A DNA stretch of 15,698 nt from JAUVYV01 sp964585535 (GTDB lineage: Bacteria > Planctomycetota > Phycisphaerae > Sedimentisphaerales > Anaerobacaceae), in NCBI GenBank assembly GCA_964585535.1, contig CAZPDW010000039.1, positions 1 to 15,698 of the forward strand, in the 5' to 3' direction. The position numbers were made by a program, and so were the translations under genes. Below, one piece after another: positions 5,650 through 13,333 of the stretch; position 1 is the first letter of the stretch, and every line of letters starts with the position of its first letter. The notes under the pieces were generated by a model. That model worked only from the letters and a program-made list of their open reading frames with translations, did not search any database and was not told the origin of the DNA.

Positions 5650-7421
5650 TTCTTCGGTTTCTTTTCAATAATGCGCACCAGCTCGATAACCTCACTTACT
5701 CGTTCGGCGTCGAGATTCGTCTGAGCCGATGTGTACCGGGCCGCCTCACACTGTGCCATAATGTCTGCGAACCTGTCCGCTGTCGCGGTATCGCCGGTGG
5801 CGGATATGACAACCGCCCGGCAGTCATCGGCGGTAAGCGAGCCGGCCACCCTGTCGAACCGCTCGCCGATATACTGTCTCATCAGGCCGGCGAGCTGCTG
5901 CGCATCGACTGAGCCGGCCTTTTTAAGCCGGCCGATGGCTTTGGAAGCCGCCTTTCGCCTTCGCCTGCGCTGGGCCCTTTCTACGGTTCTGTATGTGAAC
6001 AACCTGTACAATACGCTCAGAACAAGCGCTGCCAAAGGCCCGCCCCAGAGAACCGCATAGCCACCGCTCACCATAGCCGTGAGCGGAGAAAACCCCCTGT
6101 TCTCCAGAACGTCGGGGCCTTCATAGTTGGCGCTCAAACCCTTCCTTATTGCCTCGACCTCCTTGCTGACCGTGTCGAACTGTCTGCCCTGCAAATCCGC
6201 CGACGTCAGTATCTTCGTCGCAGCAACATCGAGCTTTATCGGCTGTGTTTTCGCAACCACGTATTCGCCCTTGTCGGCGTCGAAAAAGGCCAGCGGAATT
6301 GAAGGTATCTCGCTGACCTGGTCGTTGTTCGCCCGGATGGTCTGTGTGAAAATCTTGCAGCCGTTTTCAATTGTCGGCGAAGACCTCTGCGAGGGTATCT
6401 TGAAATTTTTAGCCAGCTGCGGAATATCTTCAAGCGTGGGCCACTGAACCGGTTTTAGATACTTGCCGCCCCCGACCTTGATAGTAAGCGTGATGGGGTC
6501 GCCGACGCTGACCTCTGTCGGCTCGGCGGTCGCCTCGATGGTGTACCGGCCCACCAGCCCGTAAAACTGTGCAGGCCTGCCCTGCCCGGGCAGCGGCTTT
6601 ACAAGCAGTTTCAGCGGTTCGGAGCCGACCATATACCGTTTGTATTGTGTCCGGCCGAAAAAGTCGTCGAAGAAACCGTTGCTCGTTCGCGACCTGCCCT
6701 CAGCAACATTCGCTGAAACCGTTGCAGGCACCAATTCAATCTCGCCGGCATGCTTGGGTATAAGGACCTTGCTGACAGTGAGCAAAATCACATCCCTGCC
6801 CTTTCGAGTCAGCCGATACTCCTTTAGCTTGCCGCTTTCATCATCCGGCTCTTCTACATAAAACGCATCGCTGTTCAGCGCCGGCACATTGAAGTGATAG
6901 TCCCCGATGTTCACGTACCTGTAGAACCTGAGCGTCATTAGCACCGGCTGGCCCACATAGCACTGCCGTTCAGACAGCATCACCTCAAGCTCCAATTGGT
7001 CGGTCGTGCCCGGCCTGAGAATGCGCACCTGCACCGGGTTCGTCCGGTACGTCCTGCCGTCGAGTGTTACCGTGACAGAGGGCAGGTTTATCAGTCCGGC
7101 CTTCTCGGCGGTGAGCATATAACTCATTACGTATCGCTTCACAACGGTCCTGCTCGTTTTGCCGTTTATTATACTTATCGAGGTCTGAGAGACGTCCCTG
7201 TTGCCGGAGCTTTTGGGATTGTATTTCTGCAGAGGCGACAAATCCACGTCGCCGGGCTTGCTCTGGCCGTCGATGATTATCTGGTATGTAAAACTTTCAC
7301 CGGTGTAGATGTCTTTTGACGTATCCACGGCGGCGTACACCTGCACCGCCGCCGGCGCTGCGCCCGAGGTCATACTCAACGCCAATAAGGCCGTCACTAT
7401 ATGTTTTGCAAAGCCGTTCAT
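5646..7421 (-). CDS. batD: BatD-like protein (oxygen tolerance family)
   Basis: A 591-aa type I membrane protein. It has a signal peptide (about 1-24, ending near APAA), a long extracytoplasmic part made of several beta-rich Ig-like modules, one TM helix (about 452-475), an Arg-rich stop-transfer patch (485-489) and a soluble helical cytoplasmic tail of about 100 residues. Landmarks of the family are VYAAVDTSKDIYTGESFTYQI in the first module, a second module with LSERQCYVGQPVLMTLRFY, and EPTEVSVGDPITLTIKV near the middle. BatD proteins are thought to support BatA/BatB in envelope homeostasis. The molecular reaction is not known. The start ATG follows the batC stop after one base (TAG-G-ATG), with GG-AGG in the batC 3' end as ribosome-binding site. 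It overlaps batE by four bases. Confidence 0.9.
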   Translation of the reverse strand: MNGFAKHIVTALLALSMTSGAAPAAVQVYAAVDTSKDIYTGESFTYQIIIDGQSKPGDVDLSPLQKYNPKSSGNRDVSQTSISIINGKTSRTVVKRYVMSYMLTAEKAGLINLPSVTVTLDGRTYRTNPVQVRILRPGTTDQLELEVMLSERQCYVGQPVLMTLRFYRYVNIGDYHFNVPALNSDAFYVEEPDDESGKLKEYRLTRKGRDVILLTVSKVLIPKHAGEIELVPATVSANVAEGRSRTSNGFFDDFFGRTQYKRYMVGSEPLKLLVKPLPGQGRPAQFYGLVGRYTIEATAEPTEVSVGDPITLTIKVGGGKYLKPVQWPTLEDIPQLAKNFKIPSQRSSPTIENGCKIFTQTIRANNDQVSEIPSIPLAFFDADKGEYVVAKTQPIKLDVAATKILTSADLQGRQFDTVSKEVEAIRKGLSANYEGPDVLENRGFSPLTAMVSGGYAVLWGGPLAALVLSVLYRLFTYRTVERAQRRRRRKAASKAIGRLKKAGSVDAQQLAGLMRQYIGERFDRVAGSLTADDCRAVVISATGDTATADRFADIMAQCEAARYTSAQTNLDAERVSEVIELVRIIEKKPKK

Positions 7422-7422
7422 C

Positions 7423-8565
7423 CTACCAATCCTTATCGACTTTTTGGTAACCGGCGTTTTGCAGCATTTGCCTTTGTTTGTGCTGACGCTGTTCCTTATC
7501 TAAAATCTCCTGTGCGGTCTCATCCGGCGCGGCTGCCTGCTGTTGCTGCTGCGGCTGATTCGGCTCTTGGGGCCGGTTCGGTTCGGCGGGCTGATTCGGT
7601 TCCTGCTGCTGCCGGCCCTGCTGTTGCTGCTTCTGCTGCTGGTTTTGCCCCTGCCGGCCGGACAGCGATTTTATTGCATTTTCGATATGCTCAGCCGCCT
7701 TGTCCTGCGACTGTTTCGCCTGGCCCGACGACGGTTCTTTCAACTGCTTTTCGGCGTCGCTCTGTTTTTGCGCTGCGCTGCCAAGCTCCTTAGCCGCCTG
7801 CTGTGCCTGGGGCTGCTGAGCGAGATTGGGGTCCTGCTGAATCCGGTCGAGCGTTTGTTCGGTTTTGTCCCTCAACTGCGATTGCTGCTCTGCAATATCG
7901 TTATAGTCCCATGACGCCTGCTGTCGTGAAATATCGTTGGCGTCCACCTGCTGTTTTGTCCGCCCGGTCTTGTCGGCTAACTGTTTTTGCTGCTCGTAGA
8001 GCTGTTTGAGCTTATCGGCAAGTTTCTTCTGTTTTTGGGCCTGTTGTTTCTGTTTCTGCTGCTGTTTGTGAATACGGTCCATAATATCTTTTATAGTCAG
8101 TTGTGCAACCTCGATATTTTTTGCCGCCTTTTCGTTGTCCGGCTCAATTTCCAGCACCGCCCGCCAGTTTTCGATGCCGGTGCGCATATCGTCCAGGGCC
8201 TTTTGCAAATCCGAGTCTTTCTGTTTTGTCCCCTCGACGAAATAACAGTTACCGAGGTTGTACTTCGCCTTAGCGACTAATGACATATTCCTGCTCTCGG
8301 CGGCGGCCTGCTTGTAAAGCTCTATCGCCGGGGCTGTGTCGTCGAGACGAAAGTAGCTTGCGGCCTTGTCGAACTTCGGCTCAAGTGCCTGCGGCGATTC
8401 AACCAGCGCCTCGTCATATTTCTTAATTGCCTCGTTATATCGACCGTCGGCGTAAAGCTTGTTGCCCTGCCGCACCGCGACGGCAGCCGGGCTTCCGGAG
8501 GCCGTCTGCAAAGCCAGCGAAAGAAACGCCGGTATTAAAATTATATTAAGTCTTCCTGCGTTCAC
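7423..8565 (-). CDS. batC: BatC-like TPR protein with Gln-rich coiled-coil tail
   Basis: A 380-aa exported protein. The signal peptide is about residues 1-24, with no further TM. Three TPR-type repeats follow (about 28-61, 62-95, 96-150; for example NKLYADGRYNEAIKKYDEAL and AKYNLGNCYFVEG). From about 165 a very long Gln/Lys-rich coiled coil runs into a low-complexity Gln/Pro/Glu tract (about 305-350, repeated EPNQP and QQQQQ). TPRs suggest a scaffold for BatA/BatB in the periplasm. The start is GTG, 20 bases inside batB, with GAGG nine bases upstream, so translation is coupled. The C-terminal low-complexity part is likely disordered and is encoded by CTG/TTG-rich repeats on the plus strand, which explains several long antisense frames there. 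Confidence 0.88.
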   Translation of the reverse strand: MNAGRLNIILIPAFLSLALQTASGSPAAVAVRQGNKLYADGRYNEAIKKYDEALVESPQALEPKFDKAASYFRLDDTAPAIELYKQAAAESRNMSLVAKAKYNLGNCYFVEGTKQKDSDLQKALDDMRTGIENWRAVLEIEPDNEKAAKNIEVAQLTIKDIMDRIHKQQQKQKQQAQKQKKLADKLKQLYEQQKQLADKTGRTKQQVDANDISRQQASWDYNDIAEQQSQLRDKTEQTLDRIQQDPNLAQQPQAQQAAKELGSAAQKQSDAEKQLKEPSSGQAKQSQDKAAEHIENAIKSLSGRQGQNQQQKQQQQGRQQQEPNQPAEPNRPQEPNQPQQQQQAAAPDETAQEILDKEQRQHKQRQMLQNAGYQKVDKDW

Positions 8566-9568
8566 TTATCAATGCCTCAACAACGATAAGAGCAATGGCC
8601 AGTGCCAGAAATATCTGGAAATTTTCATCGTATCGCATCATAGTAGCCGATTCAAGCTCTCGCTTCTGAGCCGATGCGATTAGCGCCTCGTAAATCTGTC
8701 CCAAATCGAGCGTCGTACCCGGCTCGACGCCGATGTACTTGCCGCCCTTAGTGGCATAGACAACCTTTCGCAGGGTATCGGCGTCGAGCCGGGACCAGAC
8801 CTGCCGGCCCCTGTACTTCAGGAACGTTTTCTCGCCGTCGGGGGCGGTAACCGGAATTCGAGAGCCCTCGTTTTCGTCGCCCAGGCCGACGGTAATTATC
8901 CTCGCACCGCTTTCAGCCGCCTTTTCAGCCGCCTGAACCGGGAAGCTGTCGTGGTCCTCGCCGTCCGTAATGAGGATGATATCCTTGTATTTGCGGCTTT
9001 GCCTGTCGAAGACATCCTCGGTCGCCTTTCGTACGGCATCTCCTATCATCGTGCCGCCCCTGCTGTTGCTCTCGGTTGAAATATCCGCCAGGACCATTCG
9101 CACAAAGGCGTAGTCCTGCGTAAGGGGACATTTAACCGTACTGTTTCCGGCAAAGGTTACTATCGCAATTCTGTCGCCGGCCAACCGTTCCAGAAGGTCT
9201 GCAATGGCAATTTTCGCCCGCTCTAATCGGCTGGGCTTTATGTCCTCTGCCAGCATCGACCGGGACGTATCGAGCAGTATCACAATGTCCCTGCCGGCGC
9301 GTTTTATCTGCAGCGGCTTCGGGTTCCACTTCGGCTCGGTCAATGCAATCACTATACTCACGAACGCACATACCAGCAAAACCGCCTTGAAAACCTGCTT
9401 TTTCACACTCACCGAGGCGTTTATTTCCTTCAGCATCTCGGCGGCGGCCAGCGCCCTAAGCACCTTTGACTTGCGCCAGAAAGACCAGACGTACGCCGGC
9501 ACAAGAACAAGCGGTACTACAAACAGCAATCGCAATGCCTCGTTATGTCCAAGCATAGACGTTCCCAT
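8546..9568 (-). CDS. batB: BatB-like von Willebrand factor A membrane protein
   Basis: A 340-aa protein with two N-terminal TM helices (about 11-30 and 59-77), a VWA domain (about 94-290) and a C-terminal TM helix (about 317-333). The metal-ion-dependent adhesion site is complete: DTSRS (100-104), Thr173 in GGTMIGDA and Asp202 in ITDGED. The VWA domain should therefore bind a divalent cation and a protein ligand. With TMs on both sides, the VWA domain faces the periplasm. It pairs with BatA just upstream (7 bp gap). The ATG at 9568 has GAGG directly upstream. Like other Bat proteins it is inferred to work with the MoxR ATPase encoded at the head of the operon. Confidence 0.92.
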   Translation of the reverse strand: MGTSMLGHNEALRLLFVVPLVLVPAYVWSFWRKSKVLRALAAAEMLKEINASVSVKKQVFKAVLLVCAFVSIVIALTEPKWNPKPLQIKRAGRDIVILLDTSRSMLAEDIKPSRLERAKIAIADLLERLAGDRIAIVTFAGNSTVKCPLTQDYAFVRMVLADISTESNSRGGTMIGDAVRKATEDVFDRQSRKYKDIILITDGEDHDSFPVQAAEKAAESGARIITVGLGDENEGSRIPVTAPDGEKTFLKYRGRQVWSRLDADTLRKVVYATKGGKYIGVEPGTTLDLGQIYEALIASAQKRELESATMMRYDENFQIFLALAIALIVVEALISERRKT

Positions 9569-9575
9569 TACCTCG

Positions 9576-10670
9576 TTACGGCACTTTCCTGAATATCGTA
9601 CAGCCCGCCACTATCTCGGCGGTAAGCAAAAGCAGCGCTGCGAACGTCCACGGGCCGAACCGCTCGGCATACTGTGTGTACTGTATCGATTTCACCTTGC
9701 TTTTCTCCAGCTTGTCGATTTTCTCGACTATTTTCTCAAGGCCCTTCGCGTCGTCCGCCCTGCCGTAGAAGCCCCCGGTTTCCTGAGCAATCGATTTCAA
9801 AAGCCCTTCGTCAAGCTCGTTCTGCGCCGGGATTTTCATCGTCCCCATCAACGTCTGGATCGTAACAAACGACTGGCCCGAACCGATGCCGATGGTGTAA
9901 ATTTTTATGCCCCATTTTTTGGCCAGCTCAGCGGCCTGCATCGGGTTGTAGCGACCGGTATTGTTCTGGCCGTCGGTAAGCAGAATTATTACCTTGCTCT
10001 TTATCCTGAAATCATCCTGCCCGTGTAGTTTTTCAATGCCCTTACTCAACGAACCTAACCGGGCTTTTCTTTGCTGAATCTCTTCTTCGGCTTTTTTGAG
10101 CCGGGCTGTCGCCAGCGCAACCGCATCGCCGATAGCCGTGCCATCTTCGCTGCGAAGCCGAACTATATGGGTATTTTTCAAAAACTCGACAAGCACATTG
10201 TGGCTCAGCACCATCGGGCACACCGTATCGGCATACCGCGCGAACGTAATCAAGCCCATAAGGTCGCCGCTCCTGCCGGCGAACTTTTTATCGCCTCCCG
10301 CTATAAAATCTGCAAAGACCCTCTTAACCACCTCCAGCCGATTCATCTTTTGGCCGTTATAATCCATTTCTGCCTGCATACTTCCCGAGCGGTCAACGAC
10401 GACTTCCACGGCGACGCCCTCGGTCGAGAACTCCGAGAGCACCGTTCCCTTTCTCGGCCTGGCCAGTGCGATTATCAGCAGGGCGAGACAGAGAATCCGG
10501 GCGACAACCAGAACCGGCCGAAAACGAAGCCGCCACGACACAGGGCAATTGCGCATATTATTCAGTGAAGAAAACTTCACCGCCGCCGTCCGCTTTTTGC
10601 GCACCATCAGGTACCCCAAAACGGGCAGCGTCAAAAGCAACAATAGTGCCCACGGCGAATACACCTGCAT
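9576..10670 (-). CDS. batA: BatA-like von Willebrand factor A membrane protein
   Basis: A 364-aa protein. The N-terminal two-helix segment (TMs about 6-22 and 52-70), with a short basic loop between them, is the aerotolerance-regulator/BatA N-terminal module. The VWA domain (about 85-320) has an intact MIDAS: DRSGS (93-97), Thr178 in DGTAIGDA and Asp233 in LLTDGQNN. A C-terminal TM lies at about 341-358. A charged helical insertion (about 190-222) sits between MIDAS motifs 2 and 3. It is expected to act in the inner membrane with BatB. GGGAG at 10678-10682 (7-base spacing) supports the ATG at 10670. It is separated from the upstream operon genes by the inserted four-helix-bundle cassette, the only wide gap (80 bp) in the operon apart from the DUF58 3' gap. 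Confidence 0.92.
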   Translation of the reverse strand: MQVYSPWALLLLLTLPVLGYLMVRKKRTAAVKFSSLNNMRNCPVSWRLRFRPVLVVARILCLALLIIALARPRKGTVLSEFSTEGVAVEVVVDRSGSMQAEMDYNGQKMNRLEVVKRVFADFIAGGDKKFAGRSGDLMGLITFARYADTVCPMVLSHNVLVEFLKNTHIVRLRSEDGTAIGDAVALATARLKKAEEEIQQRKARLGSLSKGIEKLHGQDDFRIKSKVIILLTDGQNNTGRYNPMQAAELAKKWGIKIYTIGIGSGQSFVTIQTLMGTMKIPAQNELDEGLLKSIAQETGGFYGRADDAKGLEKIVEKIDKLEKSKVKSIQYTQYAERFGPWTFAALLLLTAEIVAGCTIFRKVP

Positions 10671-10693
10671 TTATGAACTCCCACGGATTAGTG

Positions 10694-10710
10694 GTGCATA
10701 AGTGCAAAAG
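10694..10710. repeat. Left inverted repeat of the four-helix-bundle cassette
   Basis: GTGCATAAGTGCAAAAG at this position is the reverse complement, with one mismatch in 17, of 11116-11132. It is followed by shorter direct echoes (TAAGTGCATAAGTCATAAGT, 10714-10733). Together the two ends enclose the four-helix-bundle gene, a span of about 439 bp. Confidence 0.6.
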
Positions 10711-10750
10711 TCGTAAGTGCATAAGTCATAAGTCATACTATGTCGGCCCT

Positions 10751-11104
10751 CTAAAGTGATTTGTAGAATTTCCATAACAGGCGTCCTGTCTCCTGTGCCA
10801 AACTTTCCAGCTTTTCTGAGTTCGCGACGGTTAAGTACTTTAGACGCATTGAGAAGTCTATTAGATATTTGACCTCAGCCAGAGAACCTAACGCTATACC
10901 AACAAATCGGTGCAATTCCTTCTTCCCCTGCCTGGCGTATCCCTCCACGATGTTCGTAGGAACTGACAAAGCTGCTCGTCTTATTTGTGACCTCATACCA
11001 AACATCTCTTCTTTTGGAAAAACCTTTGTCTGCAAGTACGTCTGATAAGCCAGCTCGTCGGCCTTTTTCCAAACCGTAAGTTTTCTGTAGCCGAATTCAG
11101 CCAT
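10751..11104 (-). CDS. Four-helix-bundle protein (S23 / 23S rRNA intervening-sequence protein family)
   Basis: A 117-aa protein whose full length matches the S23/IVP family: LTVWKKADELAYQTY (9-23), FPKEEMFGMRSQIRRAA (29-45), SVPTNIVEGYARQ (47-59), LHRFVGIALGSLAEVKYLI (64-82). The family, first found in intervening sequences of spirochaete 23S rRNA genes, folds as a four-helix bundle and assembles into pentamers. Its biochemical role is unresolved. There is no signal peptide or TM, so it is cytoplasmic, unlike nearly every neighbour. AAGGAG (11114-11109) precedes the ATG with a short spacer. It sits alone between the BatD-like gene and batA, bracketed by inverted repeats. I read it as a mobile passenger rather than a Bat component. 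It is in the operon's direction and does not block read-through. Confidence 0.9.
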   Translation of the reverse strand: MAEFGYRKLTVWKKADELAYQTYLQTKVFPKEEMFGMRSQIRRAALSVPTNIVEGYARQGKKELHRFVGIALGSLAEVKYLIDFSMRLKYLTVANSEKLESLAQETGRLLWKFYKSL

Positions 11105-11115
11105 TTTTCTCCTTT

Positions 11116-11132
11116 CTTTTGCTCTTATGCAC
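11116..11132. repeat. Right inverted repeat of the four-helix-bundle cassette
   Basis: CTTTTGCTCTTATGCAC, the inverted partner of 10694-10710 (16 of 17). It is followed by a second partial copy (CTTATGCTCTTTTGCTC, 11132-11148). The repeat overlaps the 3' end of the upstream BatD-like gene and provides its last codons and TAA stop (11127-11125). Confidence 0.6.
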
Positions 11133-12189
11133 TTATGCTCTTTTGCTCTAACCTATCCGTCACGTCAATCTTCCGTTCGTCGCTTTTCGTCTTTTCGATA
11201 AAGTCCCTGGTCAAATCGAACGTTCGTTGAATTTGCCCGGCTGTCGGGCTGTATCTGGCGAATTTGACCAAATCACAATGCTCCAAAAACTCGGCCAGAA
11301 GCTGCTTGTCGGCAGTCGGCAGCACGTTGGTATCTCTCAGCTCAGCCAGGAATTCTTCGGTAGTGTGCCGCGGCGCACGCAAATCGAACCGGTGCTCGAT
11401 ATAATGTCTGAGAATATCGCTTATCCGCTCGTAAAACTTTTTTACTTTGCCCGCCTCGACAAGGTTTTCTTTAACCAGTGCCCGCAGGCGAGCGTAAGCG
11501 ACCTCGTGTGCCGGCCTGAAAATCCTGACAAGTTTTCTCACACGTCTTCTACCAAAATAAAACCACAATCCCCCGGCTGTCGCTGTGCCGCCAAAAACCA
11601 GCGCCCAGACCCACCACAGTGACTTTCCTCTCGGCATCTCCACCACCCCCTCGATATCCGCTATCTTCAGTTGTGCGCGGTCACTGCCCAGCAAAGAGGT
11701 TACCTCGATATCTATCGGCTCGGTCGAAAGTTCGTATTTTTTGCCGTCGGCGGCATTGACATCATGGAACTCAAACGTGAAGGAAGGTATCGCGTACGTT
11801 CCCGACAAAAACGGCGCCAGCCGGTACTGACGAGTGCTCACTACATTATTTTTTTCGTCCAGCTTATCCGGCAAGCTCTGCCAGTCGAGAAGCTGAAAAT
11901 TCTCCAAGACCTTATCAACCTTCGGCATATTGACGTCATATCCCGGTGCAACCGCCGCCTCTAACTGAAGATTTAACGTCTGGGCGATTGTTATCTTGCC
12001 TTTGTCCAGCCGAACGTGCACACTCAAAGGCCCTTTTTCATAAGGTTTATCTATCTCGAATTCGCTTTTGCCGGCCCCGGCTTTTTCTGTCCTGCCGCAG
12101 CCGGCGCACAGCAGCACAAGCGCACACGCTAAAAGTGCGTAAGCCGCAAACGTTCCTAAACTGCTGCGCCTTTTTGCTTTGGTGCTCAT
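11125..12189 (-). CDS. BatD-like membrane protein with DUF4381-like cytoplasmic tail
   Basis: A 354-aa protein. The N-terminal hydrophobic segment (about 11-30) ends in CAGC, with Cys31 as a possible lipidation site, but the -3 residue is Cys rather than Leu, so lipoprotein status is uncertain. An extracytoplasmic beta-rich domain (about 44-165) resembles one BatD/DUF4381 Ig-like module (GKITIAQTLNLQLEAAVAPG, then SGTYAIPSFTFEF). One TM helix (191-212) is followed by basic RRRVRK. The cytoplasmic helical tail (about 225-335) has YERISDILRHYIEHRFDL and PRHTTEEFL, the signature seen in DUF4381-type proteins beside MoxR/DUF58 genes. It works as a short BatD-like partner next to the ATPase. Its ATG overlaps the upstream stop (ATGA). 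The last residues, about LEQKSISA, are read from the cassette inverted repeat, so the natural C-terminus may have been replaced. Confidence 0.8.
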   Translation of the reverse strand: MSTKAKRRSSLGTFAAYALLACALVLLCAGCGRTEKAGAGKSEFEIDKPYEKGPLSVHVRLDKGKITIAQTLNLQLEAAVAPGYDVNMPKVDKVLENFQLLDWQSLPDKLDEKNNVVSTRQYRLAPFLSGTYAIPSFTFEFHDVNAADGKKYELSTEPIDIEVTSLLGSDRAQLKIADIEGVVEMPRGKSLWWVWALVFGGTATAGGLWFYFGRRRVRKLVRIFRPAHEVAYARLRALVKENLVEAGKVKKFYERISDILRHYIEHRFDLRAPRHTTEEFLAELRDTNVLPTADKQLLAEFLEHCDLVKFARYSPTAGQIQRTFDLTRDFIEKTKSDERKIDVTDRLEQKSISA

Positions 12190-13286
12190 TCTTTGCCTTG
12201 CTTGTCTGCCGGCAGCGCAGATGTATGTATCACCACGTTATACTTATCCATCATTTCCTTCATATATGCCTGCTGGACATCCTGCCGTTTTTCGTTTGCC
12301 AGCGAGCTCATCAACTCCTGCCTGGCCTCGTCAAAGCTTTTTTGCCGTTTCCGAGCCGGTGCATTCGGGTCGTTCGGGTCTTTGATTTCTTCGGTGTACT
12401 TGTCCTTGTTCGCCTCGTAATACGTTCGCAGGTCCGTCTCGGTGATATGAATCTTTTCGGCGAGCTGCCGGTTCATTATCTGTCGGCTCAGGGCCTCTCG
12501 TTCGAGTTCTTCCAGCAGTCGCTTAACCTGCGGTTTATCGCTCAGCCCCTGTGCCAGGGCCTCACGGTACAGCACCTCCCGGCTGAGCCGGTCCTCGATA
12601 AACTGCTGTTTTAACGAAGGCGACTTATACTGTTCGAGCATTTTTTTCTTTTGCGAGGCAAGCTGCTCGGTCGTCATAAATGCCGAATACGGCTCTAACT
12701 GGTTATCAATGTTTTGCTCAATCATCGCATCCAGGTCCGCCTCGGTTATCTTTTCAGGCCCGAGCTCGGCGACGACTTTGCCCCCGGTCGAGCCCTTGGA
12801 TGCAAGACTCGTCCGGTCCATCAGCTCGTATCGCAGAGCGGAAAATCTGCCTGACTTTTCAAAGCAACTCTTGACGTGTGCGTTAATATCGCTCTGAAGT
12901 TCGGGAAGCTTCGCAGCCATCTCGCTGCGATAAAAATACTCGATTGCATCGCCGTAACGATGTGCTTTTTCCAGCAGAGTTCCGGTCTCAAACAGCGTTT
13001 TGGCCCTGTCGGTGCCGGTCAGCCCGCTCCGAGCAAGATATTTTTCCCACACCCCCGCCGCCTGCTCGTATAGATTACGGCCGGCCAGCTTCGTTGCTAA
13101 CTGCCGGGCCTGCTCAGCCGACAGAGCTGTCGCCGTCGGCTGGGGGCTCACAGCCGATGAACCCCTCAGCAGAATAGCCGCCGTCAGGCCAACCAGGACC
13201 AAAAGCAGTAGAATAGCCACTACATTCGCCGCCCGGCTGCCGGGCTTTTTCCCGGGCAGTGAAAAATCCAGTTTATCCTCAGCCAT
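12186..13286 (-). CDS. Membrane-anchored TPR plus SurA/PpiC-like chaperone without an isomerase domain
   Basis: A 366-aa protein. It has a short cytoplasmic N-terminus (1-19), one TM helix (20-41), a TPR-like helical region (about 55-155; NLYEQAAGVWEKYLARSGLT, then HRYGDAIEYFYRSE) and a SurA-N-like chaperone domain (about 170-298). In the latter, VVAELGPEKITEADLDAMI, then SREVLYREALAQGL, then ITETDLRTYYEANKDKYTEE follow the order of PpiC/SurA proteins. In those proteins a parvulin domain of roughly 90 residues comes next. Here there are only about 17 residues (DPNDPNAPARKRQ). The usual C-terminal SurA helix (SFDEARQELMSSLANEKR, 317-334) then resumes. A periplasmic holdase without isomerase activity is inferred. 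AAGGAGA (13297-13291) gives a strong start. It overlaps the next gene by four bases. Confidence 0.7.
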   Translation of the reverse strand: MAEDKLDFSLPGKKPGSRAANVVAILLLLVLVGLTAAILLRGSSAVSPQPTATALSAEQARQLATKLAGRNLYEQAAGVWEKYLARSGLTGTDRAKTLFETGTLLEKAHRYGDAIEYFYRSEMAAKLPELQSDINAHVKSCFEKSGRFSALRYELMDRTSLASKGSTGGKVVAELGPEKITEADLDAMIEQNIDNQLEPYSAFMTTEQLASQKKKMLEQYKSPSLKQQFIEDRLSREVLYREALAQGLSDKPQVKRLLEELEREALSRQIMNRQLAEKIHITETDLRTYYEANKDKYTEEIKDPNDPNAPARKRQKSFDEARQELMSSLANEKRQDVQQAYMKEMMDKYNVVIHTSALPADKQGKE

Positions 13287-13333
13287 CGCTTCTCCTTAAA
13301 AACTCTTTACACAAAAAACAAACTTCGCCTGGC

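Noticed and set aside
7401..8280. Several long plus-strand frames opposite batC
   Set aside because: They are Leu/Ala-rich shadows of the Gln-rich coiled-coil codons on the minus strand, without start signals.
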